From contig JAPYQV010000166.1 in assembly GCA_029937205.1 (NCBI GenBank), forward strand, positions 1 through 6,506: a stretch of DNA of 6,506 bases, given 5' to 3'. Below, in pieces: positions 1 through 6,506 of the stretch. Position 1 is the first letter of the stretch; each line of letters opens with the position of its first letter. A program made the position numbers and the translations under genes. This DNA comes from Alphaproteobacteria bacterium (GTDB lineage: Bacteria > Pseudomonadota > Alphaproteobacteria > UBA828). The notes under the pieces are model-generated. The model was not told the origin of the DNA and did not search any database. It worked only from the letters and a program-made list of their open reading frames with translations.

Positions 1-1
1 T

Positions 2-751
2 GACCTCTGCAAACTGATCGCCGGCTCATGGGGCACCCTGGCCGCTCTGCATGAAGTATCGCTGAAAGTATTGCCGGCGCCGGAACTTACCCGCACCGTG
101 CTCATCATGGGACTTGACGAAGCGCACGCGATTGCCGCGCTGGGCGAGGCCATGGCGAGCGCCCATGATGTTTCCGGCGCGGCGTATTTGCCGGCGACGC
201 TCGCCACGCGCTCCGCGGTATCTTATGTCGCCGCGGCCGGCGCATCGGTTACGGCGTTGCGGGTGGAAGGCATTGGCCCTTCGGTTGAAGCGCGCTGCCG
301 GGATTTGCGCGCCCTGTTCGCCGAAATTGGCGATGGCGAGGAATTGCACAGCATGAACTCACGCCAGTTTTGGCGCGAGATTCGCGATATTGCACCCTTT
401 GTCGGCGATGCGCGGGCGCTTTGGCGCATTTCGCTGCCGCCTGCCGAGGGTGCGCGGCTGGTCGCGAGCATACGTGAATTGTTGATTGTGGAAGCCTATT
501 TCGACTGGGCGGGTGGCTTGGTGTGGCTGGCGTTGGCGGCGGGCGAAGATGCCGGTGCCGAGATTGTACAGACCGCCGCAACGACCCATGGCGGCCACGC
601 AACCCTGCTGCGTGCGCCCGCCGATGTGCGCGCTGCCGTTACAGTGTTCCAGCCCCAGGCGCCGGCGGTTGCGGCCTTGACCAAACGTTTGAAGGAAAGC
701 TTCGACCCTGCCGGTGTGCTCAATTCCGGCCGCATGTACCCGGGCGTTTGA
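2..751 (+). CDS. glcE: Glycolate oxidase FAD-binding subunit GlcE, 3' part (5' truncated by window edge)
   Basis: GlcE is one of the two flavin-type subunits of the GlcDEF complex, which oxidises glycolate to glyoxylate and passes electrons towards the respiratory chain. The reading frame is open from base 2, giving 249 residues before TGA at 749-751. The family is usually about 350-410 residues, so roughly the first third, with most of the FAD-binding PCMH domain, lies off the left edge. Visible family marks are the end of the FAD domain (KLIAGSWGTLAALHEVSLKV, where flavoproteins of this group have a GSxGTLGVxTEVxLK motif) and the C-terminal FDPAGVLNSGRMYPGV, matching the usual FDPxGxLNPGRMY ending. 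An internal ATG at 71 is not the start, because conserved sequence runs upstream of it. glcF follows after 3 bases, which supports GlcE over other FAD oxidases. glcD should lie immediately upstream. Confidence 0.93.
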   Translation, partial: DLCKLIAGSWGTLAALHEVSLKVLPAPELTRTVLIMGLDEAHAIAALGEAMASAHDVSGAAYLPATLATRSAVSYVAAAGASVTALRVEGIGPSVEARCRDLRALFAEIGDGEELHSMNSRQFWREIRDIAPFVGDARALWRISLPPAEGARLVASIRELLIVEAYFDWAGGLVWLALAAGEDAGAEIVQTAATTHGGHATLLRAPADVRAAVTVFQPQAPAVAALTKRLKESFDPAGVLNSGRMYPGV

Positions 752-754
752 TCC

Positions 755-2062
755 ATGCAGACACAATTCAACATTACCCAATTGGCAAATTCGCATATAG
801 CGGAAGCGGAGCGTGTGCTGCGCAAATGCGTGCATTGCGGGTTTTGTCTCGCCACATGTCCGACCTATGTGCTGCTCGGCGATGAGCGCGACAGTCCGCG
901 CGGGCGCATTTACATGATCAAGGGCATGCTCGAAAGCGGCAGCGCCGCCGATAAGGCGACAGTGCGCCATGTGGACCGTTGCCTATCCTGCCTGTCGTGC
1001 ATGACGACCTGTCCCTCGGGCGTCGATTACATGCACCTGGTCGATTATGTGCGCAGCCATATTGCCGAGACCTATCAGCGTCCACTGTTCGAGCGCCTCA
1101 TACGCCGCATGCTCGCCGTCCTGCTGACGCGGCCCAATCTTTTTCGATTGGCCGTCATTGCAGCGCGCGGCCCCGGTCTGGTGGGGCAGTTTTTCCCGGG
1201 CTCTTTGGGCGCCTTGATGCGGCTATCCTTCCGCCCGGTGTATGCGCCGTCCTGGGTCGACCGGCCGCAGATTATCGCGGCGCAAGGCGCCAGCCGGCGC
1301 AAGCGCGTCGCCCTCCTGAACGGCTGTGTGCAAAAGGCTTTGGCACCCCAGATCAATGAGGCCACGGTGCGTCTCCTGTCGCGCCATGGCTGCGAAGTGG
1401 TGGTGGTGAAAGGCGCCGGATGTTGTGGCGCCTTGTCATTGCATCAGGGCGAGCGCGCGGCGGCAGAAACATGGGCGCGCGCCAATATCGAGGCTTTCTC
1501 GGCGCAACATCGCCAGGCGCCGTTGGATGCCGTGGTGTCGAACGCGTCGGGCTGCGGCACCATGGTGAAGGATTATGGCAGGCTCTTTCGCGACAATCCC
1601 GACTTGGCTGAAAGTGCCGCGGAAATCGCCGGCAAGGCACGGGATATCACCGAGGTCATGGCGGAACTGGGGCCGCTCAACACGATCGGCTTGGGCAAAC
1701 TCCGGGTTGCCTATCACGGCGCCTGTTCCCTGCAGCACGGCCAGAAACTGCATGAAGGTCCCAAGGCGCTGCTCACCGAAGCAGGATTTGACGTGTGTGA
1801 GGCTGCGGAAGGACATCTTTGTTGTGGCTCGGCCGGGACCTACAATATCTTGCAACCCGATCTGGCTCGGCGCATGCTGGAACGGAAAGCCGAGATGCTC
1901 GAGCAAACCGAGCCGGATATTATTGCCACCGGAAACATAGGATGCATGACACAAATCGCTTCTGGTACGCATATTCCAGTCGTTCACACGGCCGAACTGC
2001 TGGATTGGGCCACCGGCGGGCCGATTCCACCGGCTCTCGCTGGGCGGTCTTTGGCCACATAA
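755..2062 (+). CDS. glcF: Glycolate oxidase iron-sulfur subunit GlcF
   Basis: GlcF is the electron-transfer subunit of glycolate oxidase, linking the GlcD/GlcE flavoproteins to the membrane electron carrier pool. The 435-residue product is close to the family length (about 405-450). The N-terminal part holds two 4Fe-4S ligand sets: C25-x2-C28-x2-C31-x3-C35-P and C76-x2-C79-x2-C82-x3-C86-P. Two CCG domains follow, as in heterodisulfide reductase subunit B-like proteins: C191, C223-C224-G225 and C266 in the first; C323, C355-C356-G357 and C396 in the second. All expected cysteines are present, so the protein looks intact. I see no transmembrane helix, so membrane association would be peripheral. 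The ATG at 755 lies 3 bases after the glcE stop, with no clear Shine-Dalgarno, which suggests translational coupling. Lactate-oxidation LutA/LldE proteins share the CCG domain but lack this N-terminal ferredoxin part. The main alternative is another GlcF-like 2-hydroxyacid oxidase subunit. Confidence 0.96.
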   Translation: MQTQFNITQLANSHIAEAERVLRKCVHCGFCLATCPTYVLLGDERDSPRGRIYMIKGMLESGSAADKATVRHVDRCLSCLSCMTTCPSGVDYMHLVDYVRSHIAETYQRPLFERLIRRMLAVLLTRPNLFRLAVIAARGPGLVGQFFPGSLGALMRLSFRPVYAPSWVDRPQIIAAQGASRRKRVALLNGCVQKALAPQINEATVRLLSRHGCEVVVVKGAGCCGALSLHQGERAAAETWARANIEAFSAQHRQAPLDAVVSNASGCGTMVKDYGRLFRDNPDLAESAAEIAGKARDITEVMAELGPLNTIGLGKLRVAYHGACSLQHGQKLHEGPKALLTEAGFDVCEAAEGHLCCGSAGTYNILQPDLARRMLERKAEMLEQTEPDIIATGNIGCMTQIASGTHIPVVHTAELLDWATGGPIPPALAGRSLAT

Positions 2063-2105
2063 TTCTGAGGCTTGCGTGCGTCGTACTGTTGGTGGCGCTT
2101 TTTGC

Positions 2106-2112
2106 AGGACGG
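2106..2112 (+). promoter_or_regulatory. Possible ribosome binding site for the TPR gene
   Basis: AGGACGG lies 6 bases before the ATG at 2119 and differs from the AGGAGG consensus at one position. It is the best Shine-Dalgarno candidate for any start of the TPR gene and is the main argument for the ATG at 2119. In GC-rich DNA such a match can arise by chance, and this one would lie inside the coding sequence if the gene starts further upstream with a signal peptide. Confidence 0.35.
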
Positions 2113-2118
2113 ACAGGT

Positions 2119-2613
2119 ATGGCGGGCCAGGACGATTTCCGGTTGAACGATCTGTTCCAGGAGTTGAAATCAGCTCCGACAATGGGCCATGCGGCCGGCA
2201 TCGAAGTGCAAATTTGGCGCCTCTGGAGCCTCTCCAATGACCCGGCAGTGGACCGCATTTTGGCCGGTGGTACCGCGGCCATGAATCACGGCGGATTCGA
2301 CGCCGCTCTCGCCAGCTTCAACACGGTGATCGAGATGCGTCCGGATTTCGCCGAAGGCTGGAACAAACGCGCCACGCTGTATTATTTAACCGGAGACTAT
2401 GAGCGCTCGATTGCCGATGTGGAGCGCACCCTGGCCTTGGAGCCGCGCCACTTCGGCGCTCTTTCAGGTCTTGGCCTGATCAACATGGCGTTGGCGCGCC
2501 ATGGTGATGCCTTGGCCGCATTTGAGGCAGCACTCGCCGTGCACCCCAACATGCCGAACGCCAAGCGCATGGTAAAACGCCTGCGCGAGCTGCAGGATAA
2601 GTCGACGATTTAG
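2119..2613 (+). CDS. TPR-repeat protein of unknown function, probably exported, downstream of glcF
   Basis: From the ATG at 2119 the product is 164 residues. The C-terminal two thirds are tetratricopeptide repeats: three helix-turn-helix units at about residues 44-77, 78-111 and 112-145, with TPR marks such as A53, G58, A62-A63-L64, P75 and GDYERSIADVERTLALEP. TPR arrays bind other proteins, so a scaffold or assembly role is likely, but no partner is known. A conserved-looking N-terminal part (LNDLFQELKSAP, then IWRLWSLSNDPAVDRI) precedes the repeats. Related alphaproteobacterial proteins, as I recall them, carry a signal peptide. Here the same frame upstream (2059-2118) encodes a basic residue, a hydrophobic core (LACVVLLVALFAG) and a small-residue tail (TGMAG), which looks like one. 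The true start may therefore be non-ATG: CTG 2065, ATT 2062 or TTG 2005 (the last overlaps glcF by 58 bases). I kept 2119 because it is the only ATG with a Shine-Dalgarno-like site. The gene probably shares the glc transcript. Confidence 0.85.
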   Translation: MAGQDDFRLNDLFQELKSAPTMGHAAGIEVQIWRLWSLSNDPAVDRILAGGTAAMNHGGFDAALASFNTVIEMRPDFAEGWNKRATLYYLTGDYERSIADVERTLALEPRHFGALSGLGLINMALARHGDALAAFEAALAVHPNMPNAKRMVKRLRELQDKSTI

Positions 2614-2616
2614 CGT

Positions 2617-4035
2617 TTAATTGCCGACCCAGGCGATACGCAGCACATTGGTCGAGCCGGGCGTCCCGAACGGCACACCGGCGGTGATGACGATGCGGTC
2701 TCCCAAGCGGGCAAACCCCTGCTCGCGCGCGGCGGTGCAGGCCTTCTCGACCATATCCTGGAAATCGATGGCGTCTTCGGTGTGCAGGCAATGCACGCCC
2801 CAGACAATCGCCAGGCGGCGCGCCGTTTGCAGTTCCGGCGTGAGCGCCAGGATCGGCACGCTCGGGCGTTCGCGCGCGGCGCGGAGCGCGGTCGAGCCCG
2901 ACGTCGTGTAGGTAACAACGGCGGCGGCATGGATCGTTTCCGCGACCTGCCGTGCGGCGGCGGTGATGGCGTCGGACGGCGTTGCTTCCGGATCGTATTG
3001 CTGGCTTTCGATAAAGACGCGGTAGGCCGGGTCACGCTCCACCCGCTCGATAATGCGGTTCATCATGGCCACCGATTCGACCGGGAATTTGCCCGCCGCC
3101 GATTCGGCCGAAAGCATGAGACCGTCGGCGCCGTCATAGACGGCCGTGGCGACGTCGGAGGCTTCGGCGCGGGTCGGTGCCGGCGCGTAAATCATGGATT
3201 CGAGCATTTGCGTAGCAACCACCACCGGTTTGCCGGCGCGCCGTGCCGCGCGTACGATGTTTTTCTGCTCCGCCGGCACGTCTTCTGGGGCGAGCTCGAC
3301 GCCCAGGTCGCCGCGCGCCACCATGATCGCATCCGAGAGGTCGATAATCTCCGCCAGGCTGTCGAGGGCCGCCGGTTTTTCCAGCTTGGTCATGATCGAG
3401 GCGCGCCCGGCGATGAGCTTCCGCGCCGCCGCCACATCGTCCGGTCGCTGGACAAACGACAGCGCCACCCAATCGACGCCCAATTCCAGGGCAAAGCGCA
3501 GATCGCGCTGATCCTTGGTCGTAATTGCGCTGAGGCCAAGCGCCACACGCGGCAGGTTTACGCCCTTATGGTTTGAAAGTTTGCCGCCGGTCTGCACGAT
3601 GGTCTCGGCAAAATCCTTGCCGTGCGACACCACGGCAAGGCGGATGCGTCCGTCGTCGAGCAGGATTTCGGCGCCGTCCTCAATCGCCGAGAAAATTTCC
3701 GGATGGGGCAGGGGCGCGCGCCGTGCCGTGCCGAGTTCCGGTGACAAGTCGAGGCGAAATTCGCCACCAGGTTCGAGCAGCGCTTCGCCGTTTTCAAATT
3801 CGCCGACCCTAAGCTTGGGCCCCTGCAAATCCGCCATGATAGCGATGGGCCGACCGACTTCGTCCTCGATCTCGCGCACAATGTCATAGCGCGCGCGGTG
3901 CTCGTCATGGGTGCCATGGCTGAAATTAAAGCGAAACATATCGACGCCGGCATCGAACAGTGCATGGATAATGTCACGCGATGAGCTCGCGGGCCCCAGG
4001 GTGGCAACTATTTTTGCTCTACGGTGTCTGCGCAT
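2617..4035 (-). CDS. pyk: Pyruvate kinase
   Basis: This enzyme transfers phosphate from PEP to ADP, giving pyruvate and ATP in the cytoplasm. The 472-residue length is typical of bacterial type. In order it shows KIVATLGPAS (8-17), the substrate loop MFRFNFSHG with R35, N37 and S39, ADLQGPKLR (68-76), a B domain at about 70-165, the active-site stretch IMTKLEKPAAL with catalytic K217 and metal ligand E219, VARGDLGVE with D243, ATQMLESM with T275, and SAESAAGKFPVE. The C-terminal regulatory-type domain begins around 340 and contains TTSGSTALRAARERP. No key residue is missing. Position 74 is Lys in GPKLR, where potassium-dependent enzymes have Glu. The start is the ATG at 4035, giving the usual short basic N-terminus, with a weak AGGTTGAG site 5 bases upstream. 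Only 18 bases separate it from the gckA stop, so it is probably the last gene of a transporter-gckA-pyk operon. It corresponds to ttuE of the Agrobacterium vitis tartrate genes. Confidence 0.97.
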   Translation of the reverse strand: MRRHRRAKIVATLGPASSSRDIIHALFDAGVDMFRFNFSHGTHDEHRARYDIVREIEDEVGRPIAIMADLQGPKLRVGEFENGEALLEPGGEFRLDLSPELGTARRAPLPHPEIFSAIEDGAEILLDDGRIRLAVVSHGKDFAETIVQTGGKLSNHKGVNLPRVALGLSAITTKDQRDLRFALELGVDWVALSFVQRPDDVAAARKLIAGRASIMTKLEKPAALDSLAEIIDLSDAIMVARGDLGVELAPEDVPAEQKNIVRAARRAGKPVVVATQMLESMIYAPAPTRAEASDVATAVYDGADGLMLSAESAAGKFPVESVAMMNRIIERVERDPAYRVFIESQQYDPEATPSDAITAAARQVAETIHAAAVVTYTTSGSTALRAARERPSVPILALTPELQTARRLAIVWGVHCLHTEDAIDFQDMVEKACTAAREQGFARLGDRIVITAGVPFGTPGSTNVLRIAWVGN

Positions 4036-4053
4036 TGTCTCTCAACCTAACAA

Positions 4054-5322
4054 TTAATACCGCTCCTTGGTATAAGCGTCCGCGCCGACAACAATGGCGC
4101 GGAAGTCATTTACATTCGTCATGGTCGGGCCGGTCATGACGAGATCGCCGAGTGCTGTGAAAAAGCCATAGGCGTCATTGTTTTCGAGCCGCGCCCCGGC
4201 ATCCTCGCCGACTGAGAGCGCGCGCACGAGCGTGTCGGGCGCGATCAGCGCACCGGCATTGTCTTCGGTGCCATCGATGCCGTCGGTGTCGCAGGCCATC
4301 GCCCACACCCCGGCGCGGCCCTTGAGCGCGCGCGCCAGCGCCAGAGCATATTCCGCATTGGGGCCGCCTCTGCCGTCGCCCCGCACGATTACCGTCGCCT
4401 CGCCGCCGGAGAGCAGCACCGTTCCCGGCGCGCATTCCGCCGCTAGCGCGGCATGCTCGCGCGCCATGGCGCTGGCCTCGCCTTCCAGCGCATCGCCGAG
4501 CATGCGCACCTGATAACCGGCATGCGTGGCGATCCGGCCAGCCGCTTCAAGCGATGCGGCAGGCGTGGCGATGAGGCGGAACTCTGAGCTGGCAAAACGC
4601 GTATCTCCAGGCTTGGGGCTTTCTTCCAGTGCCGCTTGAAGATGTTTAGCGACGTTCTTGGGCGCATCGATTTCGTATTTCGCCAACACCTCGCGGGCTT
4701 CGGCAAATGTGGTTGGGTCGGGCACGGTGGGCCCCGAGGCAATCACCGCCGCATCGTCGCCTGGCACATCGGATATGGCCAAGGTGAGCAATGGCGCCGG
4801 ATGACAAGCGGCGGCGAGGCGGCCGCCTTTGATCGCCGAGAGATGTTTGCGCACGCAATTTATCTCGGAAATATTGGCGCCCGAGCGCAGCAGCGCATTG
4901 GTGACATGTTGCTTGTCATCGAGTGTAAGCCCAGGCGCGGGCAGGGAGAGCAGGGCCGAGCCGCCGCCCGAAATCAGGCACAGCGCCAAATCATCGGCAC
5001 CCAATTTTTGCGCCATTTCCAATATGCGTGCCGCGGCGGTGCTGCCTGCCGCGTCCGGCACCGGGTGAGACGCTTCGACAATTTCGATCTGGCTGGTTTC
5101 CACAGCGTGGCCGTAGCGCGTTACCACCAGCCCATCAAGATTGCCTTGCCAATGATCCTCGACGGCGCGCGCCATGGCGCCGCCGGCCTTGCCGGCGCCA
5201 ATCACGCAAGTGCGGCCCTTGGGAGGTGACGGCAGATGAGGCGGCAAACATAGCGCCGGCTGCGCCGCGTTCACCGCAGCGTCAAACATGTCCCGGAGAA
5301 GCCGGCGTGAAGATAGTTTCAT
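4054..5322 (-). CDS. gckA: Glycerate 2-kinase, MOFRL family (GckA/TtuD type)
   Basis: It phosphorylates D-glycerate with ATP to 2-phosphoglycerate, feeding glyoxylate or hydroxypyruvate carbon into lower glycolysis. The 422-residue protein has the full architecture: an N-terminal DUF4147 domain with VIGAGKAGGAMARA (40-53, probable catalytic K45), SHPVPD (85-90), LISGGGSALL (116-125), NCVRKHLSAIKGGRLA (155-170) and ISDVPGDD (183-190), then a C-terminal MOFRL domain with LLSGGEATV (303-311), GRGGPNAEYALAL (317-329), DTDGIDGTEDNAGA (345-358) and TGPTMTNVND (397-406). No key motif is missing. Older annotations call this family hydroxypyruvate reductase (TtuD), but kinase activity is the accepted function. 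The frame stays open upstream to 5697, but that part only shadows the transporter gene. The ATG at 5322 gives the normal family N-terminus, has AAGAAAG 6 bases upstream, and overlaps the transporter stop as ATGA, implying translational coupling. The next gene, pyk, lies two enzymatic steps downstream, with enolase between. Confidence 0.95.
   Translation of the reverse strand: MKLSSRRLLRDMFDAAVNAAQPALCLPPHLPSPPKGRTCVIGAGKAGGAMARAVEDHWQGNLDGLVVTRYGHAVETSQIEIVEASHPVPDAAGSTAAARILEMAQKLGADDLALCLISGGGSALLSLPAPGLTLDDKQHVTNALLRSGANISEINCVRKHLSAIKGGRLAAACHPAPLLTLAISDVPGDDAAVIASGPTVPDPTTFAEAREVLAKYEIDAPKNVAKHLQAALEESPKPGDTRFASSEFRLIATPAASLEAAGRIATHAGYQVRMLGDALEGEASAMAREHAALAAECAPGTVLLSGGEATVIVRGDGRGGPNAEYALALARALKGRAGVWAMACDTDGIDGTEDNAGALIAPDTLVRALSVGEDAGARLENNDAYGFFTALGDLVMTGPTMTNVNDFRAIVVGADAYTKERY
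5319..5322 (-). other. ATGA stop-start overlap between the transporter gene and gckA
   Basis: On the - strand the last bases of the transporter gene and the first of gckA share ATGA: TGA ends one and ATG begins the other. This arrangement normally means that ribosomes finishing the upstream gene restart on the downstream one, which ties kinase synthesis to transporter synthesis. It also supports 5322 as the gckA start rather than any upstream codon in the same frame. Confidence 0.85.
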
Positions 5323-6506
5323 ATGTAACTTTCTTGAGTCTTTGGGGCTGCTGTTTCCCGCACTGAAAACGCCGCCAACAGTGCCACAAAGGACGCCACC
5401 GGCATGGCGAGATAAGCCATGCGGAAGGCAAAGGGAGAATAGATACGCACGCCGTCGATAATTTCGCCGCTCCACAGCAAGTCGAGAACATAGCCCATGA
5501 TCAACAATATCGCGGCGCTCATCAGCATGACCAGCGTGTTGGAAATCCCCGTCGCCGTGCCGACCGCGTCCGGCGGGCAGCTGTCGGCGATCAAGATGAA
5601 ACCGATAACGATACCGCCGGCCGAAATACCGATCAGCAGCATCAGAACATAGTGGACGATTTCCGGCAGGCCGGGAAAGGCGACGAATAGCGTCCATCCG
5701 GTAAGCCCGAGGACGGCACAGCCGATGGCGGCAATTTTACGCCGTCTGAAGCGGCCTGACGCCCAGCCCGCCGAGAGTGAGCCGAAAGCCCAGCCCAGAA
5801 GCGCCACGGTGGTAAAAATCGCCGCGTCAGGCCGGCTATAGCCGAGTACCTGCATATAATAGGCGATGCCCCAGACCGGGAAGGAGATCGCCGGTCCGGC
5901 GATCATCATGGCGAAGAGGGTGATGATCCAATATTGCCGCGAGCGCGCCGCTTCGCGCATAAGGGCAATGAGTTCGCGCGAATTTATCGCAGCACCGCGC
6001 TGCGCCGGTGGGGCGCGGCGGCCAAGGAAAATAAAACCGACGAATGGCAGCGCAGCCAAGGCGACCCAGAACATCACCGGCCGCCAGCCGTCGATTTCAA
6101 TCAATGTGGCGATCGGCGCTTGCCCCAATGCGGCGCCGAACATGCCGATCAGTATCGTCGCCCCGCCGAGCAGGGCGAATCGTTTCGCATCGAACCAAGC
6201 GTGGGCGATCTTGATACAACAGGCATAGAGTGCCGCCCCGCCCGCGCCGGTGATAAACCGTCCCGCATTGGCCGCGTCGACACTTGGCGCATAGGAAAAG
6301 AGTAGCCCGCCCAGGGCGCAGAGGATAGCGCTTGCGGCGATGATGCGGGTCGGGCCGAAGCGGTCGACAAGAAAGCCGCCGGGTATCTGAAATATCGAAT
6401 AGGCGTACCAATACATGGCCGAGATATTGCCGAGCACCGCGGCGCCGACGGCGAAATCGCGCATCAGGACGTCCACCATGCCGCCCGGCGCGACCCGGGT
6501 GAGGTG
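5319..6506 (-). CDS. MFS transporter, substrate unknown (5' end beyond window)
   Basis: This is an inner-membrane secondary transporter of the major facilitator superfamily. The frame is open to the right edge, giving 395 residues to TGA at 5319-5321. The ATG at 6479 is probably not the start: sequence before it (TRVAPGGMVDVLMRDF) continues the usual loop after helix 1, so helix 1 and the real start lie outside. About eleven membrane segments remain. Motif A, GGFLVDRFGPTRI, follows helix 2 (about 43-55 of the visible part), and a degenerate copy, AGWASGRFRRRK (about 243-255), lies in the second half. A basic cytoplasmic loop near 155-195 separates the halves. Other segments are plain hydrophobic helices such as VLMLLIGISAGGIVIGFILI. 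Substrate cannot be read from sequence. The ATGA overlap with gckA makes glycerate or another small hydroxy acid the best guess. In the A. vitis ttu cluster a transporter (ttuB) also accompanies the ttuD and ttuE homologues, but this protein lacks obvious TtuB-type signatures in the visible part. Confidence 0.9.
   Translation of the reverse strand, partial: HLTRVAPGGMVDVLMRDFAVGAAVLGNISAMYWYAYSIFQIPGGFLVDRFGPTRIIAASAILCALGGLLFSYAPSVDAANAGRFITGAGGAALYACCIKIAHAWFDAKRFALLGGATILIGMFGAALGQAPIATLIEIDGWRPVMFWVALAALPFVGFIFLGRRAPPAQRGAAINSRELIALMREAARSRQYWIITLFAMMIAGPAISFPVWGIAYYMQVLGYSRPDAAIFTTVALLGWAFGSLSAGWASGRFRRRKIAAIGCAVLGLTGWTLFVAFPGLPEIVHYVLMLLIGISAGGIVIGFILIADSCPPDAVGTATGISNTLVMLMSAAILLIMGYVLDLLWSGEIIDGVRIYSPFAFRMAYLAMPVASFVALLAAFSVRETAAPKTQESYI

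Noticed and set aside
74..83. Palindrome ccggcgccgg as an operator
   Set aside because: It is inside glcE coding sequence (LPAPE), in a GC-rich context where such palindromes are common, and is not near a promoter.
1819..2118. Long upstream extension of the TPR frame back into glcF
   Set aside because: Most of it reads through conserved glcF coding sequence (including the second CCG motif) in a shifted frame. Only the last 60 or so bases look like meaningful protein (the possible signal peptide).
359..2182. Long - strand open frames opposite glcE and glcF (203 residues at 359-970, 248 residues at 1436-2182)
   Set aside because: They lie wholly opposite well-supported conserved genes and have no recognisable motif, signal or start context.
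2575..2618. Inverted repeat aaacgc / gcgttt around the convergent junction as a terminator
   Set aside because: The stem is only 6 base pairs, with a loop of more than 30 bases and no adjacent T-run, so it is not a credible intrinsic terminator.
2782..3576. 264-residue open frame on the + strand opposite pyk
   Set aside because: It is antisense to conserved pyruvate kinase motifs, rich in Arg/Gly/His, and shows no domain pattern. It is a GC-driven shadow frame.
5174..5202. GC-rich inverted repeat (ggcgccg ... cggcgcc) that could fold as a hairpin
   Set aside because: It falls within the Gly/Ala-rich GAGKAGGAM motif of gckA, where codon composition explains it, and no T-run follows.
4636..5229. 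197-residue + strand frame opposite gckA
   Set aside because: It is antisense to the glycerate kinase motifs and has shadow-like composition.
5323..5697. In-frame upstream extension of the glycerate kinase reading frame (125 extra residues)
   Set aside because: It overlaps the transporter gene in another frame, has no family similarity, and the ATG at 5322 gives the normal glycerate kinase N-terminus.

Overview
The window is almost entirely coding. It looks like a piece of an alphaproteobacterial chromosome: GC is high by eye (around 60%), and both the gene families and the gckA-pyk pairing are typical of that class. Rhodospirillales-like relatives are my best guess, but this is an inference and no rRNA or other marker is present. 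Genes are tightly packed, with no stretch above about 60 bases free of coding. I see no tRNA, mobile element, CRISPR array or phage signal.

The left half (1-2613) is read on the + strand. It holds the 3' part of glcE (FAD-binding subunit of glycolate oxidase, cut by the window edge), a complete glcF (iron-sulfur subunit), and a small TPR-repeat gene that probably encodes an exported protein and belongs to the same transcript. A glcD gene is expected just upstream but is outside the window.

The right half (2617-6506) is read on the - strand, in transcription order: an MFS transporter (5' end beyond the window), glycerate 2-kinase (gckA/ttuD type, MOFRL family) and pyruvate kinase (pyk/ttuE type). 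The transporter and kinase genes overlap by 4 bases (ATGA), and only 18 bases separate the kinase gene from pyk, so this is very probably one operon. The two gene sets meet tail to tail with 3 bases between the stop codons.

The genes fit one metabolic route. Glycolate oxidase makes glyoxylate. Enzymes not in the window (glyoxylate carboligase and tartronate semialdehyde reductase, or the serine cycle via hydroxypyruvate) can turn this into D-glycerate. Glycerate 2-kinase gives 2-phosphoglycerate, enolase gives PEP, and pyruvate kinase gives pyruvate and ATP. The MFS protein is a candidate importer of glycerate or a related hydroxy acid. I found no clearly new biological system. The points most worth following up are the uncharacterised TPR protein with its ambiguous start, the unassigned transporter coupled to gckA, and the terminator-free convergent junction.
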